From contig NZ_BCRN01000001.1 of NCBI RefSeq assembly GCF_001552615.1, positions 496,001 through 560,000 of the forward strand: a stretch of DNA of 64,000 nt, read 5' to 3'. Both the position numbers and the translations under genes were made by a program. How positions within the stretch are numbered: position 1 is the first letter of the stretch; each line of letters opens with the position of its first letter. The notes below the pieces were generated by a model, which did no database searches, had not been told where the DNA came from, and was given only the letters and a program-made list of their open reading frames with translations. This stretch comes from Millisia brevis NBRC 105863 (GTDB taxonomy: Bacteria > Actinomycetota > Actinomycetes > Mycobacteriales > Mycobacteriaceae). This document shows, piece by piece, positions 9,353-18,379 of this stretch.

Positions 9353-9392
9353 GGTTCGATGGATATATGCGGGCGGGGTGCCGCCGGGTGGA

Positions 9393-10589
9393 TCAGGCGG
9401 AGCGACCCGCAGCCAACTCCTCGGCGAGCAACTCGGCGAAGGTATAGGTGCCGGTGGGCTGATCGTCCTGGCCGAGGAGATACAACCGCTTGACCGCCAC
9501 CAGGATCGAGTGGGCGAGAACATCGCGGTAGTGCGGATCGGTAAGGATCGCAGCATCTTCGGGGTTCGTGGTGTACCCCAGGTCGACCTGAACGGTGGGC
9601 ATCCTGGTCAGCCGCAACAGATCCCAGGTCCGGCCGTGCGTGCGGCAGTCCTGAAGCGGTGTACGAGCGACGATTTCGCGCTGAATGTAGCCGGCGAGGA
9701 CCTGCCCGATCAGCGACTCCGAACGATGACTGTTGCCGTAGTGGAAGCTCGCGACACCATGGGCCGCCGCCGTCGAATGCCGGGCGCAGCGCAACGAGAT
9801 CGTCAGGTCGGCACCGATCGAGTTCGCGATCTCGGCGCGATCGCTCTCGCGGGGATCCGCGGCGCGCGAGCGCGACAGATGCGTCTCCATACCGGTGGCG
9901 GCCATCCGGCCCTCGAGCCGGCTGGCGACGTCCCAGAGGATGAACTCCTCGGTGATCGGTCCGGAGTCGGTTTCGATGATCGGGCCGGTGTCGTCTCCGC
10001 CGAGGCCCGGGTCGATGACGATGCGCTTACCGGTCAGCTGCGGACCGGCACTGCGCACGAGTTCCTCTTCGCTCATCGCGTGGGGCGAGCCGCCGGTGAC
10101 GTGCGATCCGAGCAGATCGAGCGAACGGATGGTCGCCGGACCGCAGATGCCGTCGGAGGACAGCCCGATCTCGTACTGGAAGGCGCACAGGGCCGAGTGG
10201 GTATCGGGTCCGAAGTAGCCGTCGACGCGACCGATGTAGAAGCCGAGTTCCTGCAGGCGCGACTGCAACATGCCCACGTCGTCGCCGAACATCGGCGCCG
10301 ACAGCTGATAGCACAGGGTGCGGGCGCCGAGGCGGTACGACGCCTCCTTGAGCGCGCGATAGGTCGTCGGTCCGACGATCCCGTCGACCAGGAGTCCGCG
10401 CTGCTGCTGGAAGGCACGAACAGCGCGGTCGAGGTCGGCGTCGAAGAGGGTGTCCGCAGCGATCAGGACGCCCTCTTCGGACCGTCGTGGCTCACCGCCG
10501 CCTTCGGGCTCGAGTATCCCGAGAGACTCCACTGCCGCCTTGACCTCGGCGACGATCGCCCCTCGATCACCGATCCGAAGTCGATTCAT
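9393..10589 (-). CDS. cwlM: CwlM, amidase-fold regulator of peptidoglycan synthesis
   Basis: In mycobacteria CwlM is phosphorylated by PknB and activates MurA; it is not an active amidase. The 398-residue product has two N-terminal peptidoglycan-binding repeats (about residues 5-80 and 90-160; VDGIVGPTTYRAL and SSDGICGPATIRSL). An amidase_3 fold follows from about residue 185. The zinc site is degenerate: the usual DPGHGG is DPGLGG and the usual SIHAN is SLRCA, so two His ligands are missing. The Glu in ITEEFILWDVA remains. It has no signal peptide, which fits a cytoplasmic regulator. trxA is upstream on the same strand. Confidence 0.9.
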   Translation of the reverse strand: MNRLRIGDRGAIVAEVKAAVESLGILEPEGGGEPRRSEEGVLIAADTLFDADLDRAVRAFQQQRGLLVDGIVGPTTYRALKEASYRLGARTLCYQLSAPMFGDDVGMLQSRLQELGFYIGRVDGYFGPDTHSALCAFQYEIGLSSDGICGPATIRSLDLLGSHVTGGSPHAMSEEELVRSAGPQLTGKRIVIDPGLGGDDTGPIIETDSGPITEEFILWDVASRLEGRMAATGMETHLSRSRAADPRESDRAEIANSIGADLTISLRCARHSTAAAHGVASFHYGNSHRSESLIGQVLAGYIQREIVARTPLQDCRTHGRTWDLLRLTRMPTVQVDLGYTTNPEDAAILTDPHYRDVLAHSILVAVKRLYLLGQDDQPTGTYTFAELLAEELAAGRSA

Positions 10590-10730
10590 TCGCGATCCCT
10601 TTCACCGAACCCCCCCGGGACACCGGGTGTCAGTTTGCCCCGCAATCATACGGAGTCTAGGACAGCAGACGTCCCGATACCCACAAGGGTGGCGCGGTCG
10701 ACAGCGGGAATGTCCAGCGTGTGACGGGCG

Positions 10731-11078
10731 TCAGCCCAGTTCGGGCTCGATTTCGCGTAGGAGAGCGGCCTTGCTCTTGGCGCCGACGATGTGCTTGACC
10801 GGCTGGCCACCGCGGAAGAGAACCAGGGTCGGCAGACCCAGGATCTTGTAGGTGCTCATCGCCTCCGGGTTGGCATCCGCGTCGAGCTTCGCGACGACCA
10901 TGCGGTGCGAGTTGTCCCGGGCGACCTCCTCGAGGACCGGTGCGAGCATCTTGCAGGGACCGCACCAATCCGCCCAGAAGTCGACCAGGACGGGCTTGTC
11001 GTTGGCCAGGACGTCCGCCTCGAAGGAGGCGTCGGTCACGGTGACGGTGGTGGCGCCGGCCTCGGTGCTGTCGGACAT
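10731..11078 (-). CDS. trxA: Thioredoxin
   Basis: Thioredoxin reduces protein disulfides and is recharged by TrxB. The 115-residue product carries the active site FWADWCGPCKMLAPVLEE and the cis-proline loop GLPTLVLFRGG. The chosen ATG (MSDSTEAG) has GGGAGGAACC just upstream. Longer in-frame starts extend into trxB-adjacent DNA and lack support. It lies 71 bp after the trxB stop and probably shares its transcript. Confidence 0.96.
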   Translation of the reverse strand: MSDSTEAGATTVTVTDASFEADVLANDKPVLVDFWADWCGPCKMLAPVLEEVARDNSHRMVVAKLDADANPEAMSTYKILGLPTLVLFRGGQPVKHIVGAKSKAALLREIEPELG

Positions 11079-11149
11079 GGGGTTCCTCCCGGTGATCGTG
11101 ATGTGCGAGGCGTACCGCCGCACGTGCGGCGGTACGTCGTGGTGGACCG

Positions 11150-12115
11150 TCAGCCGGCGGTGGCGACGCTCTGTTCGGCGTGGTGATGCTGGTTCTCCAG
11201 CCACCGCTGGGCGTCGAGGGCGGCCGCGCAACCGGTACCGGCGGCGGTGATCGCCTGCCGGTACGTGTGGTCGACCAGGTCACCTGCGGCGAAGACACCC
11301 GGCACCGAGGTCGCGGTGGAGGGGGCCTGGACGCGCACGTAGCCCTCGTCGTCGGTCTCGACCTGTCCGACGACCAGGTTGCTGCGCGGGGTATGTCCGG
11401 CGGCCACGAACAGGCCGGTCACTTCGAGCGAGGAGCTCTTGCCGGTCTTGGTGTTGCGCAACGACAGCGAGGTCACCGACGGATCGCCGTGCACCTCGGT
11501 GACCACGGTGTCGGTCAGGAAGGAGATCTTCGGGTTCGCCCGTGCCCGGTCGAGCATGATCGGCGAGGCGCGGAACTCGTCGCGGCGGTGAATGATAGTC
11601 ACCGTCTCCCCGAACTTGGTGAGGAACAGCGCCTCCTCCATGGCGGAGTCGCCGCCGCCGACCACCGCGATGTGCTGGTTGCGGAAGAAGAAGCCGTCAC
11701 AGGTGGCGCAGGCGGAGACGCCGCGGCCGAGCAGCCGCTCCTCGCCGGGAACGCCGAGGTAGCGGGGGGCGGCGCCCATCGCCAGGATGATCGAATGCGC
11801 CCGGTGCACCTCGCCGCCGACGGTGACCTCCTTGACCTCGCCGGTCAGGTCGATCGCGTCGACATCCTCGGTGCGCAGGTCCGCGCCGAAGCGCTGCGCC
11901 TGCTCGCGCATGCCTTCCATCAGGTCCGGGCCCATGATGCCCTCGCGGAAGCCCGGGAAGTTCTCCACCTCGGTGGTCGTCATCAGCGATCCGCCGAACT
12001 GGGTGCCCTCGAAGACCACCGGTGCGAGATCCGCCCGCGCCGCGTAGATCGCCGCCGTATATCCGGAAGGTCCGGATCCGACGATGATCAGATCGTGAAT
12101 CTTTGAGGTGGTCAT
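11150..12115 (-). CDS. trxB: Thioredoxin-disulfide reductase
   Basis: TrxB is an FAD enzyme that transfers NADPH electrons to thioredoxin. The 321-residue product has the FAD-binding [16 protein letters not shown], the redox-active CATCDG (CxxC), the NADPH motif [15 protein letters not shown], and the C-terminal FAD motif [22 protein letters not shown] 12115 ([13 protein letters not shown]) is preferred; an upstream ATG at 12181 lies inside the promoter. A SigH/SigR-like promoter is visible at 12176-12204. Confidence 0.96.
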   Translation of the reverse strand: MTTSKIHDLIIVGSGPSGYTAAIYAARADLAPVVFEGTQFGGSLMTTTEVENFPGFREGIMGPDLMEGMREQAQRFGADLRTEDVDAIDLTGEVKEVTVGGEVHRAHSIILAMGAAPRYLGVPGEERLLGRGVSACATCDGFFFRNQHIAVVGGGDSAMEEALFLTKFGETVTIIHRRDEFRASPIMLDRARANPKISFLTDTVVTEVHGDPSVTSLSLRNTKTGKSSSLEVTGLFVAAGHTPRSNLVVGQVETDDEGYVRVQAPSTATSVPGVFAAGDLVDHTYRQAITAAGTGCAAALDAQRWLENQHHHAEQSVATAG

Positions 12116-12175
12116 GACACCCTTTCGGGGAGACTCCGAGCCGGGGCCGGAGGCGGATACGAGCAACAACCTACT

Positions 12176-12204
12176 CAACAACAGGGTAGATGCGGGTTGT
12201 TCCC
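12176..12204 (-). promoter_or_regulatory. SigH/SigR-type promoter for trxB-trxA
   Basis: On the minus strand GGGAACA (12204-12198) precedes GTTGTTG (12182-12176). The spacing from GGAAC to GTTG is 16 or 19 bp, and the latter fits the thiol-stress sigma consensus GGAAY-N18/19-GTT. Transcription would start about 50 nt before the trxB ATG. trxBA is the classic SigR/SigH target in actinobacteria. Confidence 0.55.
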
Positions 12205-12248
12205 GTTCGCTTCCCGAGTGCGTCGGAGGTCCGCCGTCGGCGCCGTGA

Positions 12249-12995
12249 TCAGCCGATATCGGTGCGGCTGAGCAGAGCGGGAACGCCGGGACCGCAGTCC
12301 GAGCCCACCACCAGGGCGGTCATCAGGGCCGGATCGGCGTTCGGCAGGACGAACAATGTGCCGGCGGTATCGCCCAGGGTGACCTCCCGCGAGCCCAGAA
12401 CGGGCGTATCGGCGCTCACGCCGTTGGCGACGAGGCATTGCTCGCGAGCGGCGGGGTCGGCGAAGCGCCCCTCGATCGGGCGGCCCAGGCTCCCGGCGAT
12501 CAGGGCGGCGGTGACGGTGTCACCGGTGGCCGAGTCGGACGGCGCGCCCGAATCCGACGACCTGCCGGAGTCCGATGGAGAGTCCGGGTCCGATGGAGAG
12601 GCGACCGACGCACCGGGATCGCTCGACGAGTCGTCGGCGAACAGTCCGGCAGCCACCGGCACGGCGATCGCCACGGCGGCGACCGCGGCTGCCGCCGCCA
12701 GTAGCCCCCGCCCGCGCGTCGAGAGCGCCGAGAGGCCCCTGCGGGGTCCCGCTGTGGGTGCGGCCGGCTCGAAGGCGGGAGCGGCCGCGTCGTGATCGCG
12801 GGCCCGGGACAGATAGGCGAGGGTCTGGTCGAGCCGGTCGGCGACCGCGTCGGGGATCGGCTCGGACAGCGCGTGGTCGCGGTCGTGGCCGGCGATCACG
12901 CGACCGACGGCATCGAGGGCGTCCCCGGTCGCCTCCCGGTCGGAAGCGGACTCGCGGACGGAGGCGCCCGCGGCACGACGGATGTCATCGGTCAC
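12249..12995 (-). CDS. Putative membrane anti-sigma factor partner of SigM
   Basis: This sits in the position of Rv3912, the anti-SigM gene. The 248-residue product has an N-terminal cytoplasmic domain (about 1-115, including [20 protein letters not shown]), an Ala/Val-rich single membrane helix (about 118-138, [20 protein letters not shown]), then an acidic Ser/Asp-Pro linker and an external domain with two cysteines ([16 protein letters not shown]). The start is GTG 12995, with GGGAGGTG about 10 bp upstream. No ZAS-type HxxxCxxC motif is seen. It lies 188 bp downstream of sigM and 133 bp upstream of trxB. Confidence 0.75.
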   Translation of the reverse strand: MTDDIRRAAGASVRESASDREATGDALDAVGRVIAGHDRDHALSEPIPDAVADRLDQTLAYLSRARDHDAAAPAFEPAAPTAGPRRGLSALSTRGRGLLAAAAAVAAVAIAVPVAAGLFADDSSSDPGASVASPSDPDSPSDSGRSSDSGAPSDSATGDTVTAALIAGSLGRPIEGRFADPAAREQCLVANGVSADTPVLGSREVTLGDTAGTLFVLPNADPALMTALVVGSDCGPGVPALLSRTDIG

Positions 12996-13183
12996 GGCGG
13001 ACGGCACCTCCCTTCGATCGGAGCGGTCGATACCGCCGGGCAGACGGTACTCGCGAGGCGACGCCGACGACCCCGGGACGTGCTCGATGACTCCCAGTTG
13101 TGATCGGACGATCATCGGGACACGGCTCGAGCAGGCGCGGGGCCGGACGGTGTTCGGCCTACACCTCGTTCGACGGACCGGAC

Positions 13184-13960
13184 CTACTCCAGGTTCCCGG
13201 ACGGACGTAGATATCCCAACTGCTGGGCGAGCCGCAGCCGGCCACGGGCGCATCGACTCTTGATCGTCCCCTCGGGGACCCCGAGCATCCGGGCGGTCTC
13301 CGAGACCGAGAAGCCGTGCATATCGACCGCCACGATCGCCGCCCGCTGATCGAGTGGCAGCTCGCGCAGGGCGTGTTCGACCGCCATGGTCGTCTCGGCG
13401 GCGGCGATCCGATCGCGCGGCTCGATCGGTTCCTGGTGTTCCCCCTCGCCCAGCGGGATCGCCGGGCGGCTGCGATTGCGGCGGATCCGATCGAGGCAGG
13501 CGTTGACCACGATGCGATGCAGCCAGCTGCGGACCGCCGCGTCGTGCCGGAAACCCGACGCCATCCGATGCGCGGACAGCAGGGCCTCCTGCAGGCAGTC
13601 GGCGGCGTCCTCGGTGGTGGCGCTGGTGCGTCGGGCGATCACCCACAGATGCGCCTGGTGGCGACGGATCAGGATCCCGAAGGCGTCGGGATCGCCGGCG
13701 ACGTGTGCCGCGATCAGCTCGTGGTCGGATCGGGCGTCGCCGTCGCCGTCGACACCGGTCGCGGGCTCGCGCAGCCCACCCGGACTGCCGAATCCACCCG
13801 GACTGCCCAAGCCGGCCGGCGGCTCCGGTCTGCCCACCCCCGGTGCGACGTCCGGACCGGTCCCCACCGCCGCGACGGACACATCACCCGGTGATGTGCG
13901 CGCCCCCCCGGCGCCCCCCCTGTTTGTACGCACACGCGGATGGTAGACGATTTGTACCAT
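13184..13960 (-). CDS. sigM: ECF RNA polymerase sigma factor SigM
   Basis: Region 2 (about residues 85-150) shows DPDAFGILIRRHQAHLWVIA and DAADCLQEALLSAHRMASGF. Region 4 (about 195-250) shows ALRELPLDQRAAIVAVDMHG and GVPEGTIKSRCARGRLRLAQ. Position between murJ and the anti-sigma/trxBA genes matches mycobacterial sigM. The first 75 residues are Gly/Pro-rich and unlike family members, so the start is doubtful. The coding strand has two G7 runs there (13903-13909 and 13914-13920). A GTG near 13876 would avoid them. Confidence 0.88.
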   Translation of the reverse strand: MVQIVYHPRVRTNRGGAGGARTSPGDVSVAAVGTGPDVAPGVGRPEPPAGLGSPGGFGSPGGLREPATGVDGDGDARSDHELIAAHVAGDPDAFGILIRRHQAHLWVIARRTSATTEDAADCLQEALLSAHRMASGFRHDAAVRSWLHRIVVNACLDRIRRNRSRPAIPLGEGEHQEPIEPRDRIAAAETTMAVEHALRELPLDQRAAIVAVDMHGFSVSETARMLGVPEGTIKSRCARGRLRLAQQLGYLRPSGNLE

Positions 13961-14053
13961 TGCCGAACGGGAGTGGTCTCCGAATCACCCCAAACAAAAA
14001 GCGGACCGAATGACCAGTCGCTGGTCGATTCAGCCCGCACAGGTGGTGGTACG

Positions 14054-17000
14054 TCAGGTTCCGGAAAGTCCCAAATCGCTGATGGTGCTCTGGTTTCGGC
14101 CGTCCGCGGTCGACAGTCGGGTGATCCACACGAGGACGTGGTCGGTGGGCCCGTTGCTCTGGAGGGGGATGGTCGTCACCCCCTCACCCAGGGTGGCCGA
14201 CCCGATTTGTGTCGTCTCATCCAGGGTGGGGTCGGCGGACGGGGCCGCTCGGATCGATACCTGCGTGCCCGGACTCGGCGAGGAGATCCAGGCCTCGGTG
14301 GGCGTCCGGTTGCCGTCGAGCGTGAGCATCAGGCCCACGCCCTCCTTCAGTGCCGGGAACTGCTGAAAGTAGCTGTCGGTCGCCCACACCGTCGCCGGGT
14401 TGTTGTCCAGGACGTTGGTCGCGTCGGCGGCGCGGTCCGGGGTGCCCTCCGGGGAGAACACCGCCGCGCCCGTGACGGTGACCGGTGACGACTCGGCGGC
14501 GCTCGGCTCCGCCGGAGGAGTCGTCTCGGCGGTGGTCAAGCCGATGTCCTGCTCGGTCAGCGGCTCACTGGAACCGCCACCCGCGAGCGCGGTGGCCAGC
14601 CACCAGCCGAGCAGGCCGAGGATCAGCACGGTCGCGATACCCAGTCCGACCATAGCGACCAGCGTGCGATTGGAGGTCGGTCGGCGATCGCTGCCGTCCT
14701 GTGGTTCGGCGAGGGCGTGGCCGGTCGAACCCGGTGCGCGCTGTCCGAGTCGCAGCGCGGGCATCAGGTCGGTCTGGACGTTGATCACCGACGCCTGGTC
14801 GAGGATGTGGGCCACGGTGGCGGCGGTACGGATACCGCTGTCCTGGTCGAGGGCGCGCACCGCAACCGCGGAGATCTCGAAGGGGACCTCCGGGCGGATC
14901 GCGCGCGGCTCGAGGACCGTGCCGTCCCGATTGCGCGCCGCCGCCCGCATGCCGCCGACCGGTCGCCCGGTGGGTCGCGGATTGCGGTCGGTGGGGGTCG
15001 GATCGCCGAGCGGCCAACGCGCGACCATCAGCGCGTAGAGCATCGCGCCGAGCCCGCGGACGTCGGCGGCGGAATCGGCGTCGCCGAGGGTTGCCGGGAA
15101 GGCGAGCACCGCGTCGCCGTTGGTGCTGATGCGGATGCGGTCGGGGTGGTCGATCGACAGCGCGCTGCCCGCCCGATGCGCTTCCTCGGCGGCCGAGGCG
15201 AGCGCCTTGATCGCGTTGGCGGCGCCGGTCGGCGAGGGGACGGTGTCGGCCATCTCGCGCAGCGACCGGCCACGGGTCCATTCCGCGACGACGATGCCGC
15301 CGGAGCTGGCGCGCACGACGTCGAGGACGCGGGCCAGGCCGGGCGAGTTGATCTTGCCGAGGCGCAGGGTGCGCGACAGGATCGCCTGCGGCCCGTGCGG
15401 ATCGTTGGGATCGTTGCCGCGCTGCTGCTCGGAATCGACGAAGGTCAGCGCGACCTCGCGATCGAGCTTGACGTCCATCGCCTGCCAGAACCGCAGGCCG
15501 CGGGCGCCGCCGTGCGAGGCGAGCAGCCGGTAGCGGCCACCGGCGACCGAGGCGCCGGGGATCAGCTGAGGGGCGCGGGGACGCGCCGAGCCGGAACGGC
15601 CGCGCGGCTCGTCGGCCGCGCGGGTGACGACGGTGCGCTCGTCGCCGGTCGGCGGAGCCGGCGGACCGGACGGAGGCGTCGCGGAGGGAGCCGGGACGGC
15701 GTCGCTCGGCTTGGGCGCGGCGGGAGCGGGGTTCGCGCCGCGGGCCGCGTTCGGCGCCTGCGGGCGTTCGGCGGGGATACCCGGACGACCGGTGGGCGCC
15801 GGGCCGGCGGGCGGCGGGGTCACCGGGGTGGCCGGCGCCGCGACGGGACGCTGGACGCGCGTCGTGCCGGCGTCGATGCCACCGTTTGCGCCATTGCCGT
15901 TGGCCGGCGTCGGGCGCGGCGCCTGATCGGCGCGCGCCGCATCGGCCGTCGGCTCCTTCTTGACCACGGACGGCCGCAATGTCGCGGTGGTGCGGTCCTC
16001 GGAGTTGGTGGAGACAGCGCCCGATCGAGCTTCCGAACGGTCCGCGTCCGTGGACGGCCGACCTCCGGAGGCGTTGTCCTCGGTCACTGCTTCTCCTTCG
16101 TTCCAATCCGGCGCAATCCGCGCAGGGGACGGCTGATCGCCGTCGAGACCTTCCGCCGGAATCCGCCCCGCACCAGGGTACGGGACGCTCCCGGCCCCGG
16201 TCCCGGCGTGCGGAGCCGCCTCGCGCTTTCCCACTCGAACGATTGGTAGAACCTCTGTCACGGCGGACATCGGATCCATCGGCGGAGCCACCCGCGGGGT
16301 GTTGTCCGGGGGCGCTGCGTCGCCGAGCTCCCGCAGTCCGAGCCGACGTTCCACGGCGACGGTCAGAGCCATCACATCCGGAAGTCGGGCAGCCCGGAGC
16401 AGGCCGACCGTTGCTGCAACCATTATCAGCCCGCAGACGGCGGGCCGTAGCAATAGACCGATACCGTTATCGAGCCGTTCCAAGCCGAGGAAGCGATCGA
16501 CCAGGATCGTCAGGGCCAGCGCCAGCAAGGATCCGCCCACGACCACCACCGATGTGCGGGTGACGCCGGTCAGCGGCATGCCGGCCAGCGTGCGCCGAAT
16601 CAGCAACCAGCCCACGACCGCTCCGGCCATGTGTGCGACGCCGTTCGCGGCACCGAGCAATAGGACGACCTGCTCGGGGGTGCTGGCGAGCTGCGGGGCG
16701 AGCAGGGACAGCACGATCTTGACCGCGGTGATCCCGAGGATGATCCACGTCGCCGACCAGGCCTGTTCCCGGGCGTAGAAGACTCGCAGGTAGACCATGA
16801 CCAGCGCGTACGGGATCAGGGTGAAGGCCGACCAGCTGATCGCCATGCCGAGGCGGTCGGCGTTGCCGGCGCCGAAGTTGCCGTAGCCGTACAGCGCGAC
16901 GCCGACCATGGGGCCGGCGTAGGTCAGGAAGACGATGATCGGCACCAGCGACAGGACCGTCAACCGCAGGGCGGTCGACAGGTCGTCGACGACGCCGGGG

Positions 17001-18379
17001 GTGTCGTCGTCGGCCGCGTTGCGGCTCAATCGAGGCATGATCGCGGTGAGAATTGTCACCCCGAGCACGCCGTACGGCAGCTGCAACAGGATCCAGGCCT
17101 GCTGATAGATGATCGGTCCGGACGCGTCGTAGTGTCCTGCGACCCGAAGCGCGACGGTCAGTCCGGCCTGGCTGATCAACACGTAGAGCACGACGGCCAC
17201 CGCGCTGCCGGCGAACGCCTTGAGGCGGTCGTCGATGCCCCACAGCGGCTTGAGGCTGAAGCCCTCCCGGCGCAGGGCGGGAAGCATCGAGGCGGCCTGC
17301 ACGACAACGCCGAAGGTGACCCCGAGCCCCAGGGTCAGCAGCTTCGGGTCGCTCATCCGCAGCGGATCGAGGGTCAGCTCGCCCGGCGTGACCAGGTAGA
17401 CCCCGAGGACGACCAGGACGACCAGGTTGTTCAGGACCGGCGCCCAGGCCGCGGGTTTGAAGTTCTGCCGGCTGTTGAGGATCGCCATGAACAGCGCGGA
17501 CATCCCGTAGAACAGGATCGCCGGCAGCAGCAGATAGATCAATGCCTTGGTGAGGGTGCCGTCGACCTGGCCGTCCTCGGCCACGAATATTCGGGTGAGG
17601 ATCGGCGCCATCAGGATGGCGGTCAGCGTCGCCAGGCCCAGGGTGACCATCGCCATCGTGAACAGCCGGCGCACGAAGTCGTGCCCGCCGTCGGGATCCT
17701 CCTTCTCCGAGCGCACCAGGGCCGGGATGACGATCGCGGTCAGCACGGCGCCGAGGATCGCCTCGGCGATCATGTTCGGGATCGTGTTGGCGATGGCGAA
17801 CGACGACGCGATCGCACCACCGAGCACGGTCACCAGCAGGACCTGCTTGACGAACCCGGTGATGCGACTGACCAGCGTGGCCAGCGCGATCGAACCGGTC
17901 GCGGCGAGCAGGCGACTGCCGGCGGCGCCCGCGGGTGCGGGGTCGTCGCGGATCTCGCTCGCCGGGTCGTCGGGATCGATCGGCTCCGGGGGGGCGGCCG
18001 GCGGCGCGGTCGGCGGGGGAATCACCCGGGCGGTGGCGGACGGTACCGCCGCCGGGGGGAGCGGATCGGACGAAGCGACGGCCGGCGTCGGACCGGGCGG
18101 TGTCGGACCGGGCGGTGCCGGTGGAACCACCCGATCGACGGGCGCCGCGGGGACCGGGCGAGCCTGGCCGGGGCGCCCACCGGTGCGCCGGGTCGGCGCC
18201 TCGACCGTCCGCAGCACCCGGGTCGGCGCCTCGGCGAGCTCGGAACGAGGCACCTGCGGCATCGGACCGCTGAGTCCGGGAGCCGGGCGACGATGCCTGC
18301 GGACCCACGGCCGACGGGTGGGTACGGACAGATTCCGCTCCCACGGTGCGACGGGAGCGGGCGTCGTGAGGCCGGTCAT
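14054..18379 (-). CDS. murJ: MurJ lipid II flippase fused to pseudokinase and discoidin-like domain
   Basis: This is the Rv3910 (MviN) type protein. MurJ exports lipid II, and the pseudokinase recruits the FHA protein FhaA when phosphorylated. The 1,441-residue product has a Pro-rich N-terminal tail (about 1-155), a 14-segment MurJ core (about 155-665, with SRITGFVKQVLLVTVLGG), and a disordered Pro/Ala linker (about 670-950). A kinase-like domain follows (about 955-1210; the glycine loop is lost at LLASHGGARGL, the VAIK-type Lys and HRD are absent). Then come one membrane helix (about 1263-1285) and an external domain (NNPATVWATDSYFQQF), typical of F5/8-type folds. The ATG overlaps the upstream stop as ATGA. 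Confidence 0.93.
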   Translation of the reverse strand: MTGLTTPAPVAPWERNLSVPTRRPWVRRHRRPAPGLSGPMPQVPRSELAEAPTRVLRTVEAPTRRTGGRPGQARPVPAAPVDRVVPPAPPGPTPPGPTPAVASSDPLPPAAVPSATARVIPPPTAPPAAPPEPIDPDDPASEIRDDPAPAGAAGSRLLAATGSIALATLVSRITGFVKQVLLVTVLGGAIASSFAIANTIPNMIAEAILGAVLTAIVIPALVRSEKEDPDGGHDFVRRLFTMAMVTLGLATLTAILMAPILTRIFVAEDGQVDGTLTKALIYLLLPAILFYGMSALFMAILNSRQNFKPAAWAPVLNNLVVLVVLGVYLVTPGELTLDPLRMSDPKLLTLGLGVTFGVVVQAASMLPALRREGFSLKPLWGIDDRLKAFAGSAVAVVLYVLISQAGLTVALRVAGHYDASGPIIYQQAWILLQLPYGVLGVTILTAIMPRLSRNAADDDTPGVVDDLSTALRLTVLSLVPIIVFLTYAGPMVGVALYGYGNFGAGNADRLGMAISWSAFTLIPYALVMVYLRVFYAREQAWSATWIILGITAVKIVLSLLAPQLASTPEQVVLLLGAANGVAHMAGAVVGWLLIRRTLAGMPLTGVTRTSVVVVGGSLLALALTILVDRFLGLERLDNGIGLLLRPAVCGLIMVAATVGLLRAARLPDVMALTVAVERRLGLRELGDAAPPDNTPRVAPPMDPMSAVTEVLPIVRVGKREAAPHAGTGAGSVPYPGAGRIPAEGLDGDQPSPARIAPDWNEGEAVTEDNASGGRPSTDADRSEARSGAVSTNSEDRTTATLRPSVVKKEPTADAARADQAPRPTPANGNGANGGIDAGTTRVQRPVAAPATPVTPPPAGPAPTGRPGIPAERPQAPNAARGANPAPAAPKPSDAVPAPSATPPSGPPAPPTGDERTVVTRAADEPRGRSGSARPRAPQLIPGASVAGGRYRLLASHGGARGLRFWQAMDVKLDREVALTFVDSEQQRGNDPNDPHGPQAILSRTLRLGKINSPGLARVLDVVRASSGGIVVAEWTRGRSLREMADTVPSPTGAANAIKALASAAEEAHRAGSALSIDHPDRIRISTNGDAVLAFPATLGDADSAADVRGLGAMLYALMVARWPLGDPTPTDRNPRPTGRPVGGMRAAARNRDGTVLEPRAIRPEVPFEISAVAVRALDQDSGIRTAATVAHILDQASVINVQTDLMPALRLGQRAPGSTGHALAEPQDGSDRRPTSNRTLVAMVGLGIATVLILGLLGWWLATALAGGGSSEPLTEQDIGLTTAETTPPAEPSAAESSPVTVTGAAVFSPEGTPDRAADATNVLDNNPATVWATDSYFQQFPALKEGVGLMLTLDGNRTPTEAWISSPSPGTQVSIRAAPSADPTLDETTQIGSATLGEGVTTIPLQSNGPTDHVLVWITRLSTADGRNQSTISDLGLSGT

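Noticed and set aside
14030-14060. SigM-type promoter (GGAAC ... CGTC) upstream of sigM
   Set aside because: GGAACC is present at the murJ stop, but no CGTC occurs at the required 16-18 bp spacing.
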